A DNA stretch of 64,000 bases from Trissonchulus latispiculum (taxonomy: Eukaryota; Nematoda; Enoplea; Enoplida; Ironidae). Where the stretch lies: contig JASAND010017888.1 of the NCBI GenBank assembly GCA_030248195.1, forward strand, positions 1-64,000, in the 5' to 3' direction. Each line of letters opens with the position of its first letter. Position 1 is the first letter of the stretch. The position numbers and the translations under genes are program-made. Of the stretch, positions 24,001 through 38,009 are shown piece by piece. The notes under the pieces are model-generated. The model saw only the letters and a program-made list of their open reading frames with translations, was not told where the DNA came from and searched no databases.

Positions 24001-27000
24001 TGAAATTCAAGGAAATATTAGTGAAATAGGTCTAAACTAATACGCTAAATATTAGCTAAATTTATTCAGAATATACATCTTAACAATGTTTACAATACAA
24101 GTTACTTAATGCTTTAAAATGTGTAAACGGTGTGTTAAACCTTTGCTGGCTGGTCTTCTGCAAGCTGAACACTGCAAGTTCAACTTAGCCACCTGTAGGA
24201 GTACGGCAGTAATCACTTACAAACTTTAGCAAATACGTTACGTGAATCTCCATTCTTGCGATTTTGATACGTTACGCGAATCTCCATTCTTACTATTTTG
24301 TTAATAACTTTCCCTTTACAACGTTTTTCATTAGTCTTTTGGCATTTTAGAAGAAGTGCCTGATTTCATTCAACCTTTGTCCAGTCTGTCAGTAACTGAA
24401 AACGAGGAAGCCAGCCTGTCCTGCAAGCTGAACGCTGAGCACTTTACAGTTACCTGGCTAAAGGATGGCCGTCCTTTGTCGGAAACGGATAGGATCGAAT
24501 TTCAGGAAAGTAGGCGTCGGCGATCCGTCGTGATCCGAAATGCACAACTGCAAGATGCTGGCACCTACACCTGCGAAGTTAGAGGAGTTACTACCTCCTG
24601 CACTCTCACTGTACAAGGTACGCAGAACATCCTTTATTTAATCCCCGGATTACAGTTTCTCTATCACAAGGGCTTTGGAGGGATAGCATGAAGCATAACT
24701 TGAATATTGGAAACCAATTTGTGTTGTACTAAAGGATAAAGACTATATTATGGACTAAATACTCAATACTGGTTTACTTTTCTATGAAAACAAAAGCCAA
24801 AATTATCTACAACCTTGCAGAACGCACGCATTACACACTCCAACCCTCAGCGAAACAGTATTAAGTTCATCGCAGATACTAATTTGCACTCATATCACAC
24901 TAAAATATTAACTTAAAGCAGCTTTATTTTATTTGCTTATTCGTTGTGGCTTAAGGTGCTGGTATCACTTTGTGTAAATTCGACCCTAGACGCTTCAATA
25001 CTTTGTGAAAATAAACGAATTTTTCCAAATTCATTATTTTGGATACTTTTTAATATTCCAGGACCTATCCCCTTTTTAAATGAAAAGACAATATAATTTA
25101 CTTTTTAGCCTTAGTACCCTTGTAGGTAGACGATAGTTGTTACGGTTAGAAAGCGAAAATCAAAATAAACAATTTACAACCACTGCGCTGTTACTTGTTG
25201 TTGAGTCAGTATAAACCAAAAACGAGTTTGTGGACAAAAAGCGGCATTTTTTTGAAGAATATTCAGATTTACTGCCGCAGGTTAAGGACAATATTGATTT
25301 ATATTCAATCCATACTCAGTCTAATTGCAGATTTTACATGTGCATATTAGTTGGAGTTTAATGCTTTAAACCAAAGGCTTGGTCGAAGAACTATTTTGGA
25401 CTACTGCAGTCATTCTATTTTGAATATCGATTTCTCAAAAGCTATGGATTCGTACGATTTTTGGCAGAATGAAACTTAGCGCTATTGAGGAAGGACATTC
25501 TTGGTAAAACATTTCCCGTCTCGAGAAACTCACTGCAAACTTTCGAAATTGAGTTCATTTTGCAGATTCTCTGAACCATTAGGAGCCACTGAAAAAAATC
25601 AAAAGAACGTCATAGTGGCATTACTTGGCTCACGGTCACTGTGAACAATTTTGTTTTATTCATACTGAATCGATATACAGTCTAATTAGCACATTTTATC
25701 AATTCCTACTAGCTAGAGTTCGGTGCTTTATGCTAGAGATATTGCCGAAAAACCATTTTAGCAAAGCTGCCATTTTTTGTTTTGAACATCGATTTTTCAA
25801 AAACTACCCAGTGATTTGCATTATACTCTCAGAATTCTCAGATTACATCTCAGAGGGTCATTTTTAATGGTTTGAGCTAAAACGTCTCCAGCTGCGAGAA
25901 AACTCGAAAATGCAATATTTAATATCATTGTCTATTTGGCAGACTGGGGCATAGGTACATGTTGTTATACATATTACTGAGCCAAGTTCATAAATGTCCC
26001 TCGGCCCACAGGATCTTGATATCTTGACACAGAAAGAAATTTTGCCAGATTTTCCAGTTTTGAGAAATCGATGTACAAAGACAGACGGCATATGTTTAGT
26101 GAGTGTGTCAGGAAACTAAGCTATTTTGCTAGTTTCGTAGAGTGAGGTGACTTTAGATATTATAAGCTTTAAAATATTGTATAAACTTCTTTCCAACTCC
26201 AAAAACTGCGAAAGATACTGCGTTTCAAAACACTGCACCAAAGGGTACAACCACCTTAACTGTTGTTTAATCAATGTTGCTTAACCAGGCTGCTATAACT
26301 ACTGAAACCGCCTACTACGATTAAAGATATGAGACAGCAGATGTGTCTTTATTTCTCTCAACTTATGTGTTTAATTTATTTTGTTAAACTAACCTTTCAT
26401 TTGGTGTTGAATATTAACACTTGTGCTTGCGATGTTATTGTTAGAAATGCTTGGATTTCGTTCGTGTGCATTTATTTGTTACCCACTTTTAACGGTGTGG
26501 CTTCGATTAATCCTAAATACCTCGTGTTCGTTTAGACTTAGAAGGTTGGAAATTCAATGAGCCCTTGTCAGATCAGCTGTGTACGTTAGGCGGAGTTCTA
26601 AATCTAACCTGTGCACTGAACGCGCCAGTGCCCGATCATGTTCCGGTTCTTTGGCTCCATAATGGGCAACTCGTAAGCACGTCCGCTTTCAGTGAAGACT
26701 ACAAATTTGTCCGCGATGGCCCTCAGCAGCTACTAACGGTTTCCCAGGCACGGCCGCGCCATAGTGGGCATTACTCCTGCATAGTTGGGGGCGCCAGTAC
26801 TAAAGCCACCGTTTATATCCAAGGTATATACCTGCTTACTATCTTATATTTTTATGTTGGCTGGTTCGAGAAAAACCTCAGAATGTTTGTGTCTTTGCGT
26901 TTAAGGTCCCAGTGTGTTAAGTGTATTTCTAAGTTTATTTACTATTTGTTTAATGTAACACTGTTATGTTGATCTTATTGCCAACTTTTATCTTTACTAA

Positions 27001-30000
27001 CCTTCATTGGCCCTAGTGTGTTTGGGGTTTAAAGCTACAGCAAGCACATTGGACAAGAAGGGCACGATTATCATTTTGTGCATTTAAACTTTGTCAAAAT
27101 ATTCAGTTGCTCCACCTTATCCGTCTCCACACTCAATGTGGAACCACACATTGTCAATAGCATAGGTTCTTGATAGGTCTTATTTCGGATGAATTTAGAC
27201 TGGCCTTGTACTTACCGTCAAAGCAAGCAGTTAAACGGTTCAATGGGGCGAGCTGTATCAAAACGCAGGAATATTATAGCATTATGCATAAATCAATAAT
27301 TTTTAGTTATTTTGAGCAAATTCAGAGTTTTTCAGGATTTACTCAGATACCAAATTTATCAAATGCACATCAGTGCACAAAATGATTTGCTATGCTAATT
27401 TTCTATACATTTTTGTTTATGCTTTTCTAACATTATCCACGCCCCTTAGCACTAACTTTTCCGCCCTTATACCAAGCTTACAATTTTGTAAAGTAAGCCC
27501 TATACTCCATTTTAGTGTGTTGACTCAGAACAGTCTATATCTTAATATCCCTATTTTCATTGGAACAATGTCAATCACTTTATAGACTGATATTTGTTAA
27601 AACAACATACGCTTTCGCCATTTTTCTGCTTTTAGAAGAGCCCACAGAAATTGTAAAGAAACCAGAAAATCAAACGGTAACTGCCATCGGAATGTCTATC
27701 ACTTTTCAATGCGAACTGAACAAACCAAATCGATCGGTTAAATGGTTCAAAGATGGCTCTGAGATTTCTCCGGAAAGCCATCGGCATATGATATCTTCCG
27801 ATGAAAATGTCTATACTCTCTGCATTAATCGGGTTGCCGCAGGAGACGAAGGAAAGTATACAATAGAAGTCGATGGTCTACGCAGCTCTGCTGAATTAAT
27901 CGCTGAAGGTACATTAAACTTGATCATTTAATCCCGCAGAAAGAGAAAGAGCTCGTGCGTTTTTGAATGGTTTCCCCATACGGTTTTGTTCTGTAGGATT
28001 TTATGCGTCCAATATGTTGATAGACATAGCAATATATTTTGCTTAGAGACTTAGACTTTACATCTTTATCGGCTCACTTTGGAATGTGCATTTGCAACCG
28101 CTGCATAAATGTACACGCCATCTGTTCTTCAAAACTGTAGGCTGATTACTATTTCTTCAAGCTTATCTCTGAGTAATGGTTAAAATCTTGATTTGTAAGC
28201 TTTGAGGGCGAACGCTCCGGGAACTCCGGGAAGATGCAGTTTAGGCAAATTCAGCAGTTCACGATGAGTTTCCGCAGTTAATTCTTTTCGCAAAACGATA
28301 GTATTCACATGCAGTTACACCTCTATATCTTAATAGATTCTGACTCTTAGCTGCATTAATGGGGCATATATTCCCTTAGCTTTCTGGATTTTCGGAACCG
28401 AACAAAAACTTATACTACATCAAAACTTTGGTTTTCAGTCCCACCACAGGTAGAACCTCCGGAAACAGAGCGGGACGAACAAGAGATTCCAGAGATTCGC
28501 GAAGTACATGGCGACAGGGGAGAGGATGTTGAACTGACAGTACAGTTTTCTGGCGCTCCGGCGCCACAGACCGCATGGTATCATGAAGGTGAAGCTGTCA
28601 AAACCAGCGAACATTACCAAGTGGAAGAGACCGAAGTGTCTTCGACGCTGACAATCCGGAAAGCCACTGCTAAAGATTCGGGACAGTATACTGTCAATGT
28701 TGAAAATATCTACGGTCGTGAAACTATCAAATTTTCCGTTGACGTTTACGGTACCCTTTCTTCTTTTTGGGATTTGATCCAGTTATATTATTAAACAAAT
28801 CCTGATGCAATGAAATTAAATTTTTTGAAAGGATTTTTATTTTAAGTGTCACCTGTTTATTTAATTATAAAATCTAATTTAATTTAGTTTATTTAATTTG
28901 ATAACTATTATTCTAGAAATTGAGATTCGAAAGTTATTGCCCACGGTTGGAATTCACTATACACTATGGTATAAATTGCATTCGCTAGCTCCTTACCACT
29001 CATATCCATATCTTCGTCACATGTAATCAACAAAATCAAAAACGTTTTAGATGTTCCCGGTCCTCCATTGGATTTGGCGGTCACTGACATTACCGATGAA
29101 TCCTGCATTCTATCTTGGTCTCCACCAGCGTCGGATGGCGGAGCTCCGATTTTAGGTTACCTAGTTGAAAAAAGAGATCTGTCTCATCGAGCATGGCGTT
29201 CTGTGCGAAGGGTATGGTATTCTATTCCCGCGGCAGACAAAAGTCTCTGCTTGTGTTCGTATTCACTTCCTTTCGATTCGCATTTGTTCTATTCAGCCAA
29301 CGAAAGCAGCGCTGTTAATGTTTTACTCATACTAAACGAACTCAAGTTAACTAACATAATGTGAAATACTGTACATAATTAATTCTGTAACTGTATGATG
29401 TCAGAAAGATACAGCAGTTAGAGCTACAATTTTTATTAGCCTTGCTTTGGCTTGTTTAGGTTAAAGCTACCGCTGAAACTTGCGAGATCGACGAGCTGTT
29501 GAAAAATAATGAATATGTTTTCCGTGTCGCAGCGTCCAATAAGTATGGAAATGGGAACTTTGCCGAGACAACAGAACCGATTATAGCAAAACTGCCATAC
29601 GGTAAGTGGTTAAGATGACAAATAGCTGCACAACTTAACGTGCGAATGTGTTACCTGTGCCTGTGTGGGTTATGTTTAGATGTCGGCAAAGCAACTTAAA
29701 GTTAAACAAACTGCTGACATGTTATGTAATTTAGTAGATGCGAAATGTTTTCTTCGTAGACTTACAATACATTGTTTTGGCAGCTAAAAAATCAGCTAGG
29801 TAATCCATTGTTGTTTAACTTGCTTATTGCTTACGTTTAGACTTTGAAGCAAGTAACACTAAATTTTGGAAAAAGTAATTAAAACTTGACGTGTTACATA
29901 AACATATATGCAGCATGCTTAGAAGTTTCAGTTGTTGCACTCATCTTATCTTCAGATGTTCCTGAACCGCCAAGAAAACCACAGATTCTAGAAACCACCA

Positions 30001-33000
30001 AAGGCACTGCTAGAGTATATTGGGAACCTCCAGAAAACGATGGAGGAGCTGAAATAGAATTATATCAGATTGAACTGAAATCTGTATCTGACTACAGGTT
30101 TGATGTCTGAGCTTCTTTTTATTTTTCTATTTTAGTTTTATACCACTTTCTCAAGCTATTTGCTTATCCGGTTTCTTTGTAAGCTCACAGCCGTTGTCAT
30201 AAATTTGGCCATTTATTAGCAATCGCAAGCAGAATCAACGAATGTCAGGCTATATAAAGGAGTTAGAAACTGATTCCGCTTATCTTAATGTCGTTAAATT
30301 TAATTCCATACTACCATAGATTAACACGGGGGGTATGGGGTCCAAGCTCTCCCCCATTCCCGACAAGGTACAAGCCCTACCGCCAGCAGGGGCAAGAAGT
30401 AGGGAAAGCTGGGCAAGGGATAAGCATAAGTGGCCGGACAAATAGGTTTTTGAGCCAACAATTCAAAAACTTTCCGGCTTCGCCGGACTTTTTCAGCAAA
30501 ATTTCTTAATGTTTCCATAAAATTGATCACAACTTTAAAATTTTTGTTCAAAATTGATAATTTTGTTGCAAATATAGTAAGAATTAATGTTACTGTTAAC
30601 GTCAATTTATGGTTGTGGTACAACCACCTTTTGAAATTTGAGTTCAAGGTACAAACCCCCTTAAACTTTTCTTGGGCCAAGCCCTCCAGGATCCGACCCT
30701 ATGTTAATGCATGCATACTACTGTTATAGATACGAGATGTGCAAAACTGAAACAAAAACAGAAACAACTCTGATAAATTTGGCTCCAACTGAAGAATATA
30801 CCGTCAGAGTAACGGCTGTTAACCGAGCTGGACCGAGTCAACCTAGTGAACCTTCGGACCGATTTATTCCAAAAGATCCGTTTGGTACTGTTATAAATGT
30901 TCCCATATTTAGTACTAAGTTTTAGATTGGTCTAAATGCTGTTAATTTCCTAGTAAAGCAAAGTAATTACGCCATCTTGAGTCTCTAAAACCTACAAAAT
31001 TAAACACATAGAAATTATTGTATTGTTGTTTTAGATGCTCCACAGCCTCCTTCCAAGCCAGAAATTTCAGATTTTGATCGAACTTCTGCTTGCCTTATGT
31101 GGCTACCGCCAAGCAACGATGGTGGTTCAACAATTATTGATTACATCATCGAGTACCGTCCAACAGAAACATCTCGATGGACCACGTATCCTGAGAAGCC
31201 AACAGCTTCCCCGTTTACTGTGACTGAGCTAAAAGAGCATTTGGAATATGTGTTTCGAATCGCTGCTACGAATGTTGCAGGAACAAGCAGCTTCTCACCA
31301 GAATCAAGACCAATCACACTAACTGGTAACTTCGATCGAAATAAATTAGCAATACATCAATAAACAATATTCTTAATGGTCTACGAACATATTTATTACT
31401 TAACTTGATAAGCGATTGTATAAACTCATATTTATTTTCCGATTGAAGATTCGTTCTTACATATAATAGAGCGCACGCTTTGACGTGCATCGGGCTCAGC
31501 GTGCTACAAATATATTTGTAGCAGGTTGTATGCACGATGTGCACTATTTATGGAACGAAAACAGCAAATTTAGTAAGGAATCTTATATCAGTGAAATATT
31601 TTAGTGATGTTACAGTTCTCAAACGGAAAAACCAAGGTTTGGGGCCTTATTCGTTATGCTAGTACTTTGTAGCGCTGTTTTGCATTCACAGCTTTGTTAA
31701 TTCATCGGCGAAAAGCTCTCGTACGAGACACATTCATGTGGTTCGAGCACTCGCTTCGCACACTCCGATCTTCCTGCTTGATGAATGTACATCTGTGAAA
31801 GCACTAAAAATCGTGCTACAAGCATACTTGTATATCCTTATCATATTGACATGAAATCTTTTAACAGCATCAATTTGTTATAGTTGGAGAAGCACCATAT
31901 ATCGTAAAACGGTTAACCGATGTTTGCATTGAAACTAATTCAAAACTTCATTTGCAATGCCAGATCAAGGGAGTGCCTCAGCCTGATATTACATGGTAAC
32001 TCTTTCTGAATAAAGTCTATGTGGAAAACTCAATGACAATTGTATGCCAGTAGTCACTAAAGGCATGCCAAAAACAATCGAGAGGAAATAGGTCCTGTGA
32101 GCGCACGTACTTACAAAACGGAACTAATGTGTTTTACGTCCGTTGACTCCCTTCTTTCCATGGGCTAACGTGGGGGAAATGGGGGAGGTGCAGACCCTCC
32201 AGACCGACAAAAACGGGTAAACCCTCGCGAGAACGGGAAAAGGGTAGACCCCTCCGGGATTTTTACAAAAAATTGCTCATTTTTTACCAAATTTTTGCGA
32301 TTTCTTCAAAAACTGTCTTAAATCGCTAAAAGCATCATTTTTACTAATCTTGGCTAACAATTTTAAAAATTAGTAATTTTTGCAAATTTTGGTGTAGACC
32401 CCCTAAAATTTTGGAATTTTTCAACGGTAGAACCTTCGCCAGAGTCGGGGTAGATCCACAGCATTAGATCCCGTGTTAATGTATTATTATTCGACCTAAG
32501 CTCTGCTTTAATGACAGCAAGACAAGCACTATCGAGTAACTTTCCTGATTAATTGTATCTTTTACGCAGCCACCTGACTCACGGGATTTATCTATATTTC
32601 TTGTTGTAAACGTTGTTTGTATCTCTACCGAAATCCGTGGGTTCTGCAGTCCTCCTTCTGTACAAAACACAGTAGGGAGAATTTGATAAGATCATCTATG
32701 ACTATGTTGTCACAAAGACAGAGGCAAGAAGGGTATTAGCTTCAAAGCGCAAATTAATGCTTTCTTCGCTCATCGACCCTCTCCCGTAAAGGTTTTTCCT
32801 CTAGTGACTGCAGGCCAACAATTTTACATTGGTTCCTATATGACGTCTGCTGTGTTCATTTGAATTTGTTCAACAGGTAGAAAAATGCTTAATATAATAA
32901 GAACTGAACTACTATTTTGTAGTGGTGATCGGCTGAGGACTGTAATTGTCTGCTAGACGTCTGAATTCCTAATTTAATTATACGGTGCTCGAAGTAGATT

Positions 33001-36000
33001 ATGATCCATAGGTCGAACTTTATTAACTCAATATTCTTTCTTAAGGTATAAAGACGGAGACCTGATACAGGAGTCAGAATACGTTCAGATTATTGAGTCG
33101 GAAGAAGTATTCACTTTGATCATTGAAGAATCAGAAATCGGCGATAGCGGGATTTACTGCTGCGAAGCCGTTAACGAATCCGGCACCTCCCGAACTACGT
33201 CAACTGTTTCCGTCAAAGGTGTGGTTATTTCCATTCTATCTTTTCATGAAATATCATTGTATGTATTGCATTTAATTTATGAAATTTCACTGCAATTTTG
33301 AAGTTACCTAATCACCGTATAATAATTAATGTGCCTGACTGTGAATTGCAGATTGAAATATTTGCAAGTGTTTTCCAAAATGTGTAGATAGCATGATTAG
33401 AATAAACCAGTGGTAATGCAACATGAAAATGGACCCGTCCAAGTCTGTTCAGCTTTATAATAATATTTAGGTCAGGAATCACTCGTACTGTTGACGCATT
33501 AATTGCAACCTTCACCTTTTGCGTTTTTAATTCAGAGCCCACCGCAGCAATTGTTTCACCGCTTGAAGATGTGGAACTGACTGAAGGTGAAACATTAGAG
33601 TTGCAATGCGAACTTTCCAGAGAAGACGTGAAAGTAATCTGGCAAAAGGACGGTCGACCACTGACTTCTGCGGACGGCAAATTCAAAGTGTTTGAGGAAT
33701 GCCTTCTTCGAAAACTACAGATTCCGAGCCTAGCCATTCACATGGCAGGAACTTACAGTTGCCTAACGCCAACTGATAAAACGGAATGTCAGGTTACTGT
33801 TAAAGGTAGCTGTTTTTCAGAGCACTTCTGTAAAAATTTTCGAAAGAGTTGGCTGTGTATTTTGTTGTGTAAATTAATTTTACACTGTGTAAATTTAATT
33901 TTTTTGTTAATAAACAGTGTTTTACACAAAAATCTCTGCAACTGAATCTATTTGTAACTACCAAACTACCAAATAAATGACGAAAGTGAAAGCAAGACAT
34001 CAAAAAATTTCTAGTCAGGTCATGTTAGTTTCATGACAGTTTCATGTCAGTTAAACATGAAGTCTCCTAAATGTGAAAGCAACTTTAAAAAACGAAAATT
34101 GGCTTCGAATTCATGTACTGTATTTTAGTCTGCTTTCTACATATGTTGGTAAAAAAACAAAATATTATACAGACTGAGATTTAATATTATTATTATCACC
34201 ATTATCCTGATTCTCTGATTTCGAATCTTTGCAAAATGCAATAATAACAAGTTACATTGGGATCATGCTCCAACAGTGGTTTAAAACATCTGTGCAAATT
34301 ATAGCATGTGTCAAAACATTTCTGTTTCAGAGAAAGCTGCCGAAATTATCACACCGCTAACTCCAGTTAATCTTGACAGAGAGGGAGTTGAAGTCAGTTT
34401 CAGATGTACTACATCAAAATCCAATTTAGAAGCTAGATGGACCAGAAATGGAAAACCGCTGTCAACAATTCTAGGAAAAGTAGAGATTAGTGACCAGGAC
34501 GAGGAACATACACTGAAAATACTAAAGGCTACAGCAAAGGACGCTGGACAGTATGAGGCAAATTTTGGCTCAGTTTCCACGAAAGCAGCACTTCAAATTG
34601 AAGGTAATTACCTCTTATTTTATATAGTTGATTTTGCTGTCAATTACGATTTTACTACGTTATTACTACATACATTCTGGCTTGCTATGCCAGTATTCTT
34701 GTCCTATTATATTCTCATTTAGCACTACCAAAAGTCTATAAAGGAAAAGTGAGACACTCGGCTCTTCCTAGTGCTTTAAGCTTGTAAGATGCTCGGCACA
34801 TTAAGGTCAAAATCTCGGGGGGGTACCACTTACCGTTGTTAACCATATGTGTATATGCGTTCTGAACGTCTGATTTGCTAATCGTCTACGTTATGTCAAA
34901 TTTACGTGTTTAAGAGGACCCTCTCGAGATCTCGGGGGGGTCCCAAGGTTTAGCTGGGACACTGATTGGCTGATTTCTAACGCATACGGTAGCTTCAAAT
35001 CAGACAATCAGCGAAGAGCATAGCGCTTTTACAAACTTGTACGTGTAATTTTGACCACTCCCCGAGATCTCGAGGGGGGGGGCGCTTATACACGTAAATT
35101 TGACATAAGGTAGGCGATTACCCAATCAGATGCGTTTTAGTTCAAACGCCTATAAACATATGGTTAACAACGCTGCCCCCCCCCCCCCAGATTTCGGCCT
35201 TAATGTGCCTCACTCACTGTCTCACTCTGCCTTTATGAACACTTGATACTACTAAGCTTGTATATATGTAAAAATTCAGAAATATATTTGTTTCGAGGAA
35301 GCTCAAAACTGCAACTTTTTTTGAATTCGACAAAAGCCAAATATTTCAAATTGTAGCTACAGCTCTAAGGTTTTGTAAATATGGTTTTCAAATATTGTTT
35401 TGTTTACCCGTTAACTAATTCAGAAGTGAACATAATTCATTCATGTCAACGGTTTGTAGCAGTGTTGCATTGCTGAACTGCTTTAGTACTTCCTTCCTGT
35501 GAAATCAGCGGTAAACACAAGAACCAAACGACAGAACGCGGCAGCACTGTTCATATCTCCGCAACTTTCGGCGGATGTCCATCACCAGAAATTATCTGGT
35601 ACAAAGATGACCAAATGTTGGAAGGACAGAAAAACTCCAGCGTGACATGCGATGACAATGTCACTACCTTGACTCTTCAGAATGTAACAGGAGAATGGGC
35701 TGGCAGCTTTCGAGTGGAGGTTAAAAATGCCTTCGGTTCAGCAAGTGACCAAACAGATCTAGCAGTCCTCGATGTTCCAGCACCACCTAGAAATATTACA
35801 GCCGTGGACATTACCTCTGACTCAGTTTCCTTGGTTTGGGAACCTCCGCTAGAAGACGGAGGAAGTCAAATTCGACAATATAAGATTGAGAAAAGGGATG
35901 TCGCGAGAAAGCATTGGCAGTCCGCAGGAACCAGCAAAACCTGCAATGCTGAAGCTACCAACTTAATGGAGGATTCAAGATACCTGTTCAGAGTTTGTGC

Positions 36001-37978
36001 TGTAAACGATGTCGGTGAAAGCGAATTTTGTGAAATTGGATCACCCGTAACAGCGAGAAGTCCATTCCGTAAGACTTAAATAAATTTCTCGAATTCCAAA
36101 TTTTTCAAATTTGCTGCTGTTGCAGAAATACGACGTTCGTTGAAACTGCTTGTTACTTTCAAGGCCTGAGACTTAGTATATAAATTTTAGACAAGTAAAA
36201 TGTTGTATGAGCACCCTAGGCATCGCTCTACTTGCAAATTCATACGGCTTTTGTATATTGAAACTAATTAAAATAATTGTCATTTTGTAGTTGTACCTGA
36301 TCCTCCCTCAAAACCTGTGGTGTCCGATGTCACCAGAAAGCAGTGTCTGGTACAATGGATGGCACCGGAAAACGATGGTGGTACCGTTGTCTTGGGTTAC
36401 ATCATCGAACGTCGACAAACGCACTCCACTCAGTGGGTTCGGGTGACTAGAGAGCTGATAAGTGAAACCAGCTACTTGATGGACGAACTGTTGGAAGGGA
36501 ATAGTTACGAAGTCCGTATTTCGGCTGTGAATAAGGAAGGAGCCAGCGCCCCGAGCATCCCCTCTGAGCCGTTCGATGCTAAGGATAGTTACAGTAAGCA
36601 CAAACTGTGTTTTAGTATCGATTTCATAAACTAAAAATATCATGAAGAAAAAATGTTTGCTCATGTGGACTGTAGAAAAGATTACTGCTTATTCGCGACA
36701 AAAACACAACAGTGTGTAGCGTACAATACCGCATGAGGGTACAAGCATAAGTTCGTCTTTCGTCAGTTATTTAACATGAATATGCCTAATTTCAGCCACA
36801 CCGGATGCCCCCTCAGCTCCGAGGCCATTAAATGTTGGGGCGGACTGGATAGAAATAGGATGGTTGGAACCGGAAAACGACGGAGGATCCCCAGTAAATG
36901 GATATGTTGTAGAGCATAAACAGGTTGCAACATATCAATGGATTCTACTACACGATGGCAAACCGACACCTTCACGGTCCTGTACTATTACGGATTTACT
37001 ACCTGGTGAAGAATACTCTTTTCGGGTATCTGCTTGTAATGCAGCTGGAACGGGCAATCCGTCTGCAGCTTCCAAACCTGTTCGCATAGAGGCAGCTGAC
37101 TGTAAGCTTTCCGATGTTAGTTATGACTAAAAGCTTAATTGCGCAATGCTTAATGCGTAACGGCAACGTATCTTGATTTGTCATTCAATATTTATCATTT
37201 GGGTTTTGACAGTTTTTTTATGGAGTAAAAATTCGGATTTCAGCCTTTCTAAAATTAAAGTGCCTCATTAGCCTCAAAAATGTTGTTAAATCTGATGCGT
37301 TTAAATGAGCTTGGCCTACTTAAATTCTGAATTATTAAGATTGCATGCACATGAATTTTTAATTCCGCTAATCTATTTGTTATTTCTCTCCACTCAGTAG
37401 CCGGCATGCCCTTGCCACAACCAAGAGGTTGAGAGTATGAGCACATACATGTCTGATGCTTTAGTTCAATGTTATAGTATCAAGACAAACATAATGTCAA
37501 TCTGGGGCCGGTTCCATAAAAGTTTGCGAGTACTGGACTCGACAACTAGACTCATGCTAGTTGTCGAGTCTAGTGCCTCAAGTGTACCATAGAACCCTCG
37601 CAGTCGAGTACCTACTAGCATTCGACTTGCTAGTATATCTTCTCACAAATTTGAACACTAGTAGACTAATCGGGTTCCAGAAAACTTTCGTCTTGCCTTG
37701 CTAGTACGCTACTAGCACCCGTCTAGTTCTCTAGTCCATTTTGACTAGAGAAGTGATACTTAAAGTTTGTTAACATTTTCATTTTTTATCAAAATAGACT
37801 CAAAATCAAGAGACGCACGTTTTTGAATTTTTTTCGAATGTCTGCAATTTTTACAAAGTTTAATTGAGATTTGAATTTTATGCGATTTTTTACATGATTA
37901 TGGTTATTTTCTGGCGAACGATCATTATTACTATTATTATTATTATTATATTATTATTATTATTACTATTATTATTAT

Positions 37979-38009
<31 letters not shown>

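Noticed and set aside
30321..30680. 119-codon minus-strand frame
   Set aside because: It coincides with a MITE and reads through G/C-run and AT-rich repeat sequence; no protein family is recognisable.
33312..33737. 141-codon minus-strand frame
   Set aside because: It is the antisense shadow of the Ig exon at 33536 plus intron.
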